Shown here piece after piece: positions 5,963 through 12,503 of a stretch of 12,695 nucleotides of DNA; the first letter of the stretch is position 1, and the number at the start of each line of letters is the position of its first letter. Both the position numbers and the translations under genes were made by a program. The stretch spans positions 1-12,695 of the forward strand of contig WQWD01000038.1 of NCBI GenBank assembly GCA_009785545.1, read 5' to 3'. The notes beneath the pieces are model-generated. The model was not told where the DNA came from, made no database searches, and worked only from the letters and a program-made list of their open reading frames with translations. The stretch comes from Treponema sp. (GTDB lineage: Bacteria > Spirochaetota > Spirochaetia > Treponematales > Breznakiellaceae).

Positions 5963-7432
5963 TTAGTTTATTCTGCTTTCAAGCGTTAATTCCCTCGTTA
6001 CCCTTGATTTCAAAACGAGTTCTTTTCTCGTAATAAAAAATCTTCGAATAACAAAATCACGAACAAACGAAGTAGAAGCCAGTTTGATAAAAACAAACAA
6101 ATGCCGTAAACTAAAGCCTTGAGCTTGCACAGTATCTTTATGCGTTCTGTAAAAATTTCCCCGGCGTTCGGTTTCTGCTGTACTACTGCCGACAGTCATT
6201 AAACATTGACGCAAAAAAGTAAAAAATACCTTTGGCATGGTATTGTTAATAACAATTTGCGATATATCACGTTTATAATTTGCAGTCAATTTATTTGTAT
6301 CTGCCAAGCCTGTTATTTGCGGAGTTGTTCTTTTATAATTCCCTGCAAGCCTTCTTGTGTCTGACAGTCTGACTCCTTGCGTTAAAGTCCGAACATAATT
6401 TTGTGCCAAGGAATAAGTAAAATACACAGACAGCCTAAAATTGTAAAAAAAGTTAGGGCTTCTTATAGGGTAAAAATCGGGAATCCGGCCAAAATCGTTA
6501 CCATGCCATTCTGAGTAACATTTTGCTCCAAAGTCAAAACGAGGATACCAAAAATATTCACAAAACATACCAAACCAAATATGTGAACCGGCAGTTATAT
6601 TTGTATTTGTGTTAAAATTACCGGAACGCCAACCGGCATGGCGACCGGAAATAACTCTTAAATCAATTAACTGTTCATTAATTGATCTTTTATCAAGCGG
6701 AATATCAAAGTTATCTGAATATAATACAGGTCTTCCAAATGCTTCATGATCATTTTGGTTAGTATAAAAATGAGCGGTACATAAACCGTTAACAGGCTGT
6801 GTAACAAGAAACCGATTAACAGGTATTTGAATTTCAAACAGTAAAGCCTGTTCGTCCCAAATTGTCTGTGAACCTGTCGTCGTAGTGCCTATAACAGGAT
6901 CAACCACAACAGGATATTTCGCAGACGCAAGCCACTCTTGCGGTATCGTTATCCGCAACTCATTTCCAGTCACGGATAAATCACCCCAACACTTACGACC
7001 TCCAGCGTCAATAATCTGTGGTCTGTGAATATGACAAAGTTTTCCTGTTCCCTCACCTATAAAAGTTTCTTTTTTATAAACCGCATAACTGCCTTTCAAG
7101 AAGGGATCAGGCACAAAATCAGGCTGCCTGAAAAAATCAAAGTTTTCAGCCCCTTCCATTTGCAAAGTAACAACATTACTTTCAGGCTCACGATTTAAAA
7201 TACAATCATACTCAAAAGCTCCATCGCCCAAGATAGTAAACCGATGAGAACGCCTGCGCCCCTTGTAAACAAGCCGCCTTTTATCCCCACGCAGAGAAAA
7301 ACCTTCCTCATCAAACGGAACAAATCGCAAACCCTTGTCGCCTTGCCAGCGGTGTAAATCAAAATACGGCTCTTTTTTGCCAAGAACAACATCAAGAGGA
7401 AAATCAGTTGCAGACTGAATAAACTTAACCAT
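5963..7432 (-). CDS. phage virion/tail fibre-like structural protein
   Basis: The 489-aa product has no signal or membrane segment and is rich in aromatic and beta-forming residues, as in fibre and tip proteins. Residues 1-190 form a compact beta-rich domain; residues 190-345 are rich in Phe, Tyr, Trp, His and Asn, suggesting a second globular, perhaps receptor-facing, domain. The C-terminal part contains a 20-residue repeat marked by N-Y at 346, 366 and 386, with L-(S/A)-D-T-(R/N)-(R/K)-L inside. A basic tail ends in VLKSRVTRELTLESRIN. The start has GGAG 9 nt upstream. It follows the 183-aa structural gene after a hairpin and precedes the BppU-like gene, all consistent with host-recognition functions. 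I cannot name a family. Confidence 0.75.
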   Translation of the reverse strand: MVKFIQSATDFPLDVVLGKKEPYFDLHRWQGDKGLRFVPFDEEGFSLRGDKRRLVYKGRRRSHRFTILGDGAFEYDCILNREPESNVVTLQMEGAENFDFFRQPDFVPDPFLKGSYAVYKKETFIGEGTGKLCHIHRPQIIDAGGRKCWGDLSVTGNELRITIPQEWLASAKYPVVVDPVIGTTTTGSQTIWDEQALLFEIQIPVNRFLVTQPVNGLCTAHFYTNQNDHEAFGRPVLYSDNFDIPLDKRSINEQLIDLRVISGRHAGWRSGNFNTNTNITAGSHIWFGMFCEYFWYPRFDFGAKCYSEWHGNDFGRIPDFYPIRSPNFFYNFRLSVYFTYSLAQNYVRTLTQGVRLSDTRRLAGNYKRTTPQITGLADTNKLTANYKRDISQIVINNTMPKVFFTFLRQCLMTVGSSTAETERRGNFYRTHKDTVQAQGFSLRHLFVFIKLASTSFVRDFVIRRFFITRKELVLKSRVTRELTLESRIN

Positions 7433-7471
7433 TTTTCAAAACTCCGCCATGGATGGCAATTAAGACAAAAA

Positions 7472-7511
7472 CTCCATGCTAAAAAAATGGCATGGAGTCC
7501 ATTTTTTTAGC
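7472..7511 (-). terminator. terminator-like hairpin with pseudoknot potential
   Basis: A perfect 13-bp stem (GCTAAAAAAATGG at 7478-7490 with 7499-7511) starts one base after the stop of the 183-aa gene. Its 8-nt loop reads ACTCCATG on the minus strand. The seven bases immediately 3' of the stem, ATGGAGT, are complementary to the loop, so an H-type pseudoknot or an alternative hairpin (7472-7479 with 7490-7497) can form. It is the second copy of the module at 5617-5650. Confidence 0.5.
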
Positions 7512-7512
7512 A

Positions 7513-8064
7513 TTATTGCCCGAGTATTGTAATTTCCCATAGTATTTGTAAAGTATCGCTGGAAGTAACATTAACAGACGGATTGATCTGTGCATAAGCC
7601 AGACAATTAGAAGCCGCAACATTGCCATTCAACAAACACGCTTCATTTATACCGTTAGCGTTTAACGTTCCGGCGGCAAATGTAGCACGATACGTAACAG
7701 TAGTATCTCCCAAATTTCCCCATGACGCTTCCAGTGCAGGGAAGCCGCTATCCAAAGCTCTCATACTTCCAGTTGGAGTATTACACCTTGTATTAGTTTT
7801 TGTAGAGTTACCAGTCCAACCAGTACCCACTTGAATAAACCCGCTTGCGCTTGTTACCTTCGTTCTCGCAGGCGAAGCCAAAAGAGCGTCAGCAATTAAA
7901 GCGTCACCCTGCCTTGTAACAATATTATGAAACACCTGCGTCATCAGACTTCCTTGCAAACCAAACAGCCGTTGAAACCAGTTAGATTTTTTGCGTTTAA
8001 CCTTTCCGTCATTATCCAAAACACTAACCGTAACCTTCCCTTTAATCCTGATTCTGTCTAACAT
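7513..8064 (-). CDS. phage virion structural (tail tip/fibre-type) protein
   Basis: The 183-aa product has a basic N-terminal segment (residues 1-35, IRIKGKVTVSVLDNDGKVKRKK), a short helix-like linker, and from about residue 70 a Gly-, Asn-, Thr- and Ser-rich beta region (FIQVGTGWTGNSTKTNTRCN). It ends with INPSVNVTSSDTLQILWEITI. Composition and final strand pattern are typical of small phage appendage proteins that assemble in trimers. The family is not identified. It starts one base after the stop of the spanin-like gene, with AGGAGA in the junction, so the two are probably translationally coupled. A hairpin directly after the stop may end or attenuate the late transcript. Appendage function is inferred from position and composition. 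Confidence 0.75.
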   Translation of the reverse strand: MLDRIRIKGKVTVSVLDNDGKVKRKKSNWFQRLFGLQGSLMTQVFHNIVTRQGDALIADALLASPARTKVTSASGFIQVGTGWTGNSTKTNTRCNTPTGSMRALDSGFPALEASWGNLGDTTVTYRATFAAGTLNANGINEACLLNGNVAASNCLAYAQINPSVNVTSSDTLQILWEITILGQ

Positions 8065-8065
8065 A

Positions 8066-8467
8066 TTATCTCCTTCGCATGATCAAAGTGCCGGTAACAC
8101 CGGCAATAAAACAAATTGCTCCCACAATAAAATTATTTCTAATCCCTGCAGCTCGTAAAACTTCCGCTTCCTGTTTCCAGCGTTGTATTTCTCTTAATGC
8201 TTCCGCTTCACGTTCAAGACTTGCCAAAAATGCCGCCCTCGCCGCTTCGCCTGCAGCCAGCTCAATCGCTTCAAGAGCGGCAGTTGTCAAATCATCTATC
8301 AACAATTCCAGCTCTAAATCGCTGTAAAATCTCGTCTCTTGTTCGGATAAACTCGTCGGCTGCTCCGTCAGCGGCTCTGCGAACATCGGGAATATCCAAA
8401 AACTCATCAACATCACGACCAAGATAATTTTCACGTAACACCTCAATTTCAACTTGTTTTTCCACAT
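8066..8467 (-). CDS. spanin-like protein (signal sequence plus C-terminal TM)
   Basis: The 133-aa product has an N-terminal signal-type hydrophobic stretch (residues 11-30, cleavage plausible after MFA), an acidic helical middle likely to be coiled coil (residues 55-108, rich in Ala, Glu and Leu), and a C-terminal membrane segment (residues 112-130) before a final RRR. That order is the layout of a unimolecular spanin, which links outer and inner membranes during lysis; phage T1 gp11 has similar length. The lipobox cysteine expected for outer-membrane anchoring is absent, the main objection. The start lies inside the 98-aa gene and has its own strong GGGGAGG 9 nt upstream; 176 nt overlap that gene in another frame. 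An alternative is an inner-membrane helper of lysis. Confidence 0.7.
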   Translation of the reverse strand: MWKNKLKLRCYVKIILVVMLMSFWIFPMFAEPLTEQPTSLSEQETRFYSDLELELLIDDLTTAALEAIELAAGEAARAAFLASLEREAEALREIQRWKQEAEVLRAAGIRNNFIVGAICFIAGVTGTLIMRRR

Positions 8468-8588
8468 ATCTTAAAGCCTCCCCGGTTTTATAATTTACAT
8501 ATACAAGCCACACGATAGTCCCGCAAATAACCACCGCCATTAAAAACCCGACAATTATCCCCCACGCAAATTCCGTCAACCTTTTCAT
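8292..8588 (-). CDS. i-spanin-like small membrane protein
   Basis: The 98-aa product has one N-terminal membrane segment (residues 9-31) after a short basic start, then a charged helical domain (residues 33-98, with VEKQVEIEVLRENY and DEFIRTRDEILQRF). This is the topology of Rz-type inner-membrane spanins: cytoplasmic N-terminus, periplasmic helices. It starts in an ATGA overlap with the holin-like gene. Its 3' 176 nt are shared with the 133-aa gene in a shifted frame, the same kind of overlap seen in Rz/Rz1 pairs. Identification rests on topology and place, not on a family signature. It could instead be a membrane-anchored lysis regulator. Confidence 0.75.
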   Translation of the reverse strand: MKRLTEFAWGIIVGFLMAVVICGTIVWLVYVNYKTGEALRYVEKQVEIEVLRENYLGRDVDEFLDIPDVRRAADGAADEFIRTRDEILQRFRAGIVDR

Positions 8589-8842
8589 TTCTCATTCCAC
8601 CTTGATACAACCCTCAAGCCGACAATCCCAAACAAAACAATCACGACAATACAAAACCAAATCCAGTCTCGAATATGCCCCTTCGTTAAAAGCCAGGTAG
8701 CGGCGTACAAACAAAACGGTTTAAAACCAAATAATTTAGACGGAAGCGAAACAATACGCTTCCCCAAAATCACAAACAACTCTTTGAATGTATGCTCCCA
8801 TGTCGGCTTATCAGATATTTGAATACCATCCGTTTTACTCAT
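8585..8842 (-). CDS. holin-like small membrane protein
   Basis: The 85-aa product has a clear membrane segment at residues 60-78 (WIWFCIVVIVLFGIVGLRVV) and a weaker hydrophobic stretch at 37-53, with a polar N-terminus and a charged tail (RWNEK). Small two-segment membrane proteins beside an endolysin are commonly holins, which open the inner membrane so that a signal-less endolysin can reach the wall. The gene overlaps the endolysin stop by 4 nt and the next gene by 4 nt, so translation is probably coupled. No named holin family is recognised. Because the 74-aa coiled-coil/TM protein on the other side of the endolysin could fill the same role, assignment is tentative. Confidence 0.75.
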   Translation of the reverse strand: MSKTDGIQISDKPTWEHTFKELFVILGKRIVSLPSKLFGFKPFCLYAATWLLTKGHIRDWIWFCIVVIVLFGIVGLRVVSRWNEK

Positions 8843-9321
8843 GCACTCATATCCTCAAATTGTTTGCACACAGGTTTAGTAACCCGGTTTCTTGGTCTAA
8901 AAAATCCAAGAACATTATTGTAATTATGCCGAACCACAGTAACGACCAACGGTTTCCAATTACTTTCAATTGAATAAAAATATCTGACTGTTTGATCATC
9001 TCCGTAAATAATTGCAACATGACCAAAACCTCCACCCATATTTTTATTCCAGAAAACAATATCACCCTCTTTAGGAATGAAATCTGGTGTGTCAGGTATC
9101 CTTTCCCAATACTTGTTTATTGCAGGGTCTTTATCGTAAGCAAACCAAAAGTCTGCAGCACCCGGATTTGCTTTCCATTGCGGTAATTTTAGATATTTCT
9201 GTAGCACCCAACGGATAAACTGTACACAGTGTCCTTGTAATTTATGCGGATCAGGTACTGGAAATGGTACAGTTTTATTTAACCACGTTTTACTTATTTC
9301 CTTTAAAAATTCAAATTTCAT
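8839..9321 (-). CDS. CHAP-domain endolysin (peptidoglycan amidase/peptidase)
   Basis: The 160-aa product is a stand-alone CHAP domain that would cut the peptide part of peptidoglycan at lysis. The catalytic cysteine is in GHCVQFIRW (Cys32), the histidine in GGGFGHVAIIYG (His101), and the third residue probably Glu119 in SIESNW. GDIVFW precedes the histidine as expected. I place the start at 9321 rather than an in-frame ATG at 9351, because a near-perfect Shine-Dalgarno (GGAGGAAGGAG, 9327-9337) sits 5 nt before it, and the longer form would begin inside the previous gene. There is no signal peptide or binding domain, so export needs a holin. It lies in the lysis cassette between the coiled-coil/TM protein and the holin-like protein. 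Confidence 0.88.
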   Translation of the reverse strand: MKFEFLKEISKTWLNKTVPFPVPDPHKLQGHCVQFIRWVLQKYLKLPQWKANPGAADFWFAYDKDPAINKYWERIPDTPDFIPKEGDIVFWNKNMGGGFGHVAIIYGDDQTVRYFYSIESNWKPLVVTVVRHNYNNVLGFFRPRNRVTKPVCKQFEDMSA

Positions 9322-9326
9322 TAATT

Positions 9327-9337
9327 CTCCTTCCTCC
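9327..9337 (-). promoter_or_regulatory. strong Shine-Dalgarno deciding the endolysin start
   Basis: GGAGGAAGGAG on the minus strand lies 5 nt before ATG at 9321. Using the earlier ATG at 9351 or the one at 9339 would place this site within or directly at the coding start, so 9321 is preferred. Confidence 0.8.
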
Positions 9338-9340
9338 ATG

Positions 9341-9565
9341 TTAATTACCATTCTTGATAAAATTTACAATTATCGACACAAGCAACGCTGTAAATGCGAT
9401 AATCACGCTAAATAAAGAAGTACGTTCTTTTCTCCGTTCCTTTTCTTTATCCTCAAGTTTAATTACACGCCCGATAACGTGTTCCTTAAACTCTTTCATC
9501 TCGCCTTTTAACTCTCTCATTTCGCCAAGCGTCTCGACAATCAAACGCCTTTCCTCATTTGTCAT
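9341..9565 (-). CDS. XhlA-like coiled-coil/TM lysis accessory protein
   Basis: The 74-aa product has a charged amphipathic N-terminal helix (residues 3-48, rich in Glu, Lys and Leu, likely coiled coil) and one C-terminal membrane segment (residues 51-70, LFSVIIAFTALLVSIIVNFI). This is the layout of haemolysin XhlA-type proteins, small phage proteins that work with holins and endolysins. The start overlaps the stop of the 527-aa gene by 4 nt (ATGA), with AGGAGG upstream. The endolysin follows 19 nt later. No residue signature proves the family; the call rests on topology, length and place. Confidence 0.75.
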   Translation of the reverse strand: MTNEERRLIVETLGEMRELKGEMKEFKEHVIGRVIKLEDKEKERRKERTSLFSVIIAFTALLVSIIVNFIKNGN

Positions 9566-11145
9566 TTTCCATTCCTCCTGTCCGTTGATTCATTTTTTCC
9601 CTCTCTGTTTTCAAATATCCTGAAACTTGCAACAAAAGCCCTTTCACGTTTATACCTAAACGAAAACCTGTTAATCGTTCCCGACAATTCTTCATTTTTA
9701 ATTTTTATTTTTACTTTCGCTCCAACCCTCGCATGAAACAAAGCACGATGAGTTTTTACAGTAAACTCTCCGGCTCTCTGAACACGCTCCCCAAGCTCAC
9801 GAATAACCCAATCCTCATATTGAGGTCTGCCGTCTATGTCATGTTCAGAAAAATAGGAACCTGTAACATTCAAGGCGACAGTCCCAAAATTGGCAACTGC
9901 TTCATCATCACGCACAAAACTGGATCTGTTCAAATCAAGCACAATCGGTCTGCCATGTATTGAGGCATTAAACAAATCCACGTCAGCTTTTCTCTGCAAA
10001 GTCAAACTTGCTTTATCAAAATTTGTCGTAACATCATAATGAGAGTATCCAATACTTTTTTCATTTTTCTCTTTTAATTTTTCATTTGTGACATATTCAA
10101 TACGCCTCTCCGCTTCCTCCTGGGTGTCTATCTCGTCAGCAAAGACAACATTGCGTTCCCTGCCAACACCTTGTGTCGAATTAGCCTCAATTACTTTATA
10201 TTTTGCTTCATATTTTCCAACTTCTATTTCACGCTCTAACGGAGATTTAAAAGGATAATACGGAATAAAATTGTCATCAAAAAAAACGGGCGGCTCGTCA
10301 TAATGCCATATCTCCTGCCGTTCCAAAGAAACAGGCATATTCACTTTTAAACGCACAGTGTTACGGTAATAATCAGTCCTCTCCGTTTTACGAAAATAAA
10401 AAATATCTTCGCCTCTAAAAGTAAACAAGTTATCAAAACTTTCTTCATTTTTAATTTTTAATTCTTCTTTTTGATACGGTGAATGAGCGAATACCAAAGG
10501 TTTTTCAGGAGCGCACTCCAAATGACAACGATACGCAGTTGCAAGGCTGGACAACTCTGCCCAGATATTTCTTCGCAATCTTGCAAAAGGCAGAGTTACG
10601 GGAATAGTCGAACAGTCAATATCGTTAGCCGACAATCCGGCTCGCCCCGCAATCCCGTGTACCAAAGATTTTTCTGGCTGCGTCTTGTCGCAAACAACAG
10701 AGTAAGTAAAAACCGCAGGCGCAGTCCAATCCCTCGCTTCTTCTGTTTTGCGTAACCTTGCAGATAAATCTTGCAATCCCGTATAAACAGTTCTCTTGCG
10801 CCCGTTTCCCTTAATATCTTGAATCCCTTTCTCGTCAATATAAAAAACAAACCTTTGGAAATACGGCAATCCGTCGCCAAGCGAAAACGAAACCCTAACT
10901 TGTGAACCCGAACTTGCACTATGAAAACTGTAAACGCCATGAAAATTATCAAGCAAAAGTTCACCCCTTGCAGACGTACCTCCAGCCGCTTCTTTCAAAC
11001 CCCAAAAGTTCGCCTCAATAATATCCTGTTCTAAAACTCTGTGGAAAAACCCGTTCCCGCAGTCAATCTCAACACGCACCTTCACAGGTTTATCTGCGGC
11101 ACTAATAGCCTCTTTCAAAGCTTCATCAACATCATAAAACTTCAT
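9562..11145 (-). CDS. tail tip/hub-like phage structural protein
   Basis: The 527-aa product is soluble and beta-rich, with no signal or membrane segment. The N-terminal 130 residues (beta pattern with VKVRVEIDCGNGFF, then ARGELLLDN and a FVFYIDEKG strand) resemble the first domain of tail-hub or distal-tail proteins. Residues 150-225 contain LVHGIAGRAGLSANDIDCS, a pattern seen in hub proteins; the C-terminal part (390-515) is again beta-rich. Two KIKNEE peptides (residues 230-235 and 481-486) are encoded by an identical 20-nt A/T-rich sequence. The start overlaps the tube-like gene's stop (ATGA), with AAGGGG upstream. In most long-tailed phages a tape-measure gene would come before this one; none is present. 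Hub function is inferred. Confidence 0.75.
   Translation of the reverse strand: MKFYDVDEALKEAISAADKPVKVRVEIDCGNGFFHRVLEQDIIEANFWGLKEAAGGTSARGELLLDNFHGVYSFHSASSGSQVRVSFSLGDGLPYFQRFVFYIDEKGIQDIKGNGRKRTVYTGLQDLSARLRKTEEARDWTAPAVFTYSVVCDKTQPEKSLVHGIAGRAGLSANDIDCSTIPVTLPFARLRRNIWAELSSLATAYRCHLECAPEKPLVFAHSPYQKEELKIKNEESFDNLFTFRGEDIFYFRKTERTDYYRNTVRLKVNMPVSLERQEIWHYDEPPVFFDDNFIPYYPFKSPLEREIEVGKYEAKYKVIEANSTQGVGRERNVVFADEIDTQEEAERRIEYVTNEKLKEKNEKSIGYSHYDVTTNFDKASLTLQRKADVDLFNASIHGRPIVLDLNRSSFVRDDEAVANFGTVALNVTGSYFSEHDIDGRPQYEDWVIRELGERVQRAGEFTVKTHRALFHARVGAKVKIKIKNEELSGTINRFSFRYKRERAFVASFRIFENREGKNESTDRRNGK
9688..9707. repeat. 20-bp repeat, copy 1 (inside hub-like gene)
   Basis: Identical to 10441-10460. 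On the minus strand it encodes KIKNEE in frame (residues 481-486). It looks like an in-frame A-rich insertion or slippage product. Confidence 0.6.
10441..10460. repeat. 20-bp repeat, copy 2 (inside hub-like gene)
   Basis: Identical to 9688-9707 and read in the same frame, encoding KIKNEE at residues 230-235. A diverged relative near 10056-10088 encodes NEKLKEKNEKS. Confidence 0.6.
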
Positions 11146-12032
11146 GTTAAACCCCTTCCATTAGAGGCAAACACTTCTGTTGAGACAGTCCCGGAAACAT
11201 AAAACCTGAGAGGCGCAATAACAGCGTCAACACTATTTACATTCGTTTCATCAGAAATCAAAACAAGTTTTTTTAATGTAATTCTAAATAAGCCGTAATG
11301 CCCTGGTTCGTATTTTTCTCTTGCAAGTTGAGCAGTTATAACTAATTCCTCCATGTTATGCGGTAAATCAGCGCTTTTTTCCAAAGACCTTTTTATCCAT
11401 AATTCAGTCCTCGTTCCGCCTTCTTTTTTTACAGAAAGAGTAAGACCATATATATTTTTGTATTCCTTTCCGTTAATCAGGCAGGAAACATTATCACCGC
11501 TAAACCGCTCTCCATTTTCTCTTTCAAAAGTATCTGTATTGGAAAAAACGGCAGGCGGCTTTTCACTTGTTATGTCCAGCTTTAACTTGACGGTTTCATT
11601 ACGCAAAAAACGCAATTCAAAACCAATAACACCACAGCCGTCAAAAAGCCGGCGTACGCCAGAGTCGCCATTTCCTCTGCTTTGTATCAAACCAAACCTG
11701 TCAGCATCTTCTAACGGTGAAAGTGTTAAATCATATTTATATAAATCTCTTGTTTCAGAAACAAACATCGGAACTCCGTTTCGCATAAGCCCGGCAGACC
11801 CCATAGCAAGATATAACAAAAGCGGAGCAGTCCCAATCGTCAACGGAGTAACTACACAACCTGTAACCCCGCTTTTTTTGACTGTCGCCCTGCAAACGCC
11901 ATCCCCCTCAATAGACGCTTCCTCATGCAGTAGCGATATCGCCTCTCTGACAGTTTCTTCTGCGTACGGTATATCGTATTCTTTATGAGCTGTTTTAATT
12001 ACAATGGAACAATCACAGCCTTGTACTTTCAT
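11142..12032 (-). CDS. putative phage tail tube protein
   Basis: The 296-aa product is soluble and beta-rich without a signal peptide. An early acidic helix region (EETVREAISLLHEEASIEGDG, in part) is followed by GVTGCVVTPLTIGTAPLLLYLAMGSAG at about residues 55-81 and later strands LYKYDLTLSPLEDADRFGLIQS. This resembles tail tube proteins of the larger (about 300-aa) type, where a 'plateau' helix precedes a beta barrel. Gene order supports it: it follows a tail-terminator-like gene and precedes a tail-tip-like gene. It starts 17 nt after the previous stop, with only a weak purine-rich Shine-Dalgarno. Tail assembly chaperones and a tape measure, normally next, are absent. Another virion protein remains possible. 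Confidence 0.75.
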   Translation of the reverse strand: MKVQGCDCSIVIKTAHKEYDIPYAEETVREAISLLHEEASIEGDGVCRATVKKSGVTGCVVTPLTIGTAPLLLYLAMGSAGLMRNGVPMFVSETRDLYKYDLTLSPLEDADRFGLIQSRGNGDSGVRRLFDGCGVIGFELRFLRNETVKLKLDITSEKPPAVFSNTDTFERENGERFSGDNVSCLINGKEYKNIYGLTLSVKKEGGTRTELWIKRSLEKSADLPHNMEELVITAQLAREKYEPGHYGLFRITLKKLVLISDETNVNSVDAVIAPLRFYVSGTVSTEVFASNGRGLT

Positions 12033-12048
12033 TTTTCTTTCATCTCTT

Positions 12049-12489
12049 TTATTTTTTCATTTGTTCAACAGTAATCCGCAATGATAAAACAATTTCCCAA
12101 TTCATGCCGCAATTAAGTATTTTCGGAGGAACATATTTTTTACTGATAACAACAGCCCTGTCAGCAATGCCGCCTAAAGTAATATCTTCACCTAACGCTT
12201 TTTCAAAAGCATTTGCATAACCATAACAAAATAATTCACTCTCGGGATTTTCTGCAACAGAAATCGAAATTGTCATTAAATATGTATCAAGTTTTATAAT
12301 CCTTTCCTTTTCTGTTTGCTCACATGAAGAAAGAAAAATTACAGGCGTAACAGACGACAATCCGCCATAATCGCCAAACTCAAACAAAGGAATTACCATA
12401 TTCCAGCCATTAAGAATTTCATTAACTCTTTTCAAAAAAAGTTCTTTAACGGCAGAGATTATTTCTTGCTCAACAAAATCTTTTTTCAT
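12049..12489 (-). CDS. tail terminator-like / minor structural phage protein
   Basis: The 146-aa product has an alpha-beta pattern: an N-terminal helix (residues 4-28), strands around 42-52, YLMTISISVAENPESELF as central strand and turn, a helix (YANAFEKALGED), and final strands IVLSLRITVEQ. Size, pattern and place directly after a head-tail connector-like gene fit tail terminators, which cap the tail tube and join it to the head. No family signature is visible, so the call rests on topology and gene order. The gene starts 14 nt after the connector stop, with AAGGG upstream. The 296-aa tube-like gene follows. Confidence 0.75.
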   Translation of the reverse strand: MKKDFVEQEIISAVKELFLKRVNEILNGWNMVIPLFEFGDYGGLSSVTPVIFLSSCEQTEKERIIKLDTYLMTISISVAENPESELFCYGYANAFEKALGEDITLGGIADRAVVISKKYVPPKILNCGMNWEIVLSLRITVEQMKK

Positions 12490-12503
12490 TTTTCCCTTTT
12501 CTT

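Noticed and set aside
9322..9351. A longer endolysin starting at 9351
   Set aside because: The extra residues would be encoded by the strong Shine-Dalgarno region and overlap the upstream gene; start 9321 is better.
10483..11988. Long plus-strand frames opposite the tail genes
   Set aside because: They lie opposite well-supported phage genes with proper starts and ATGA junctions, and show no protein features.
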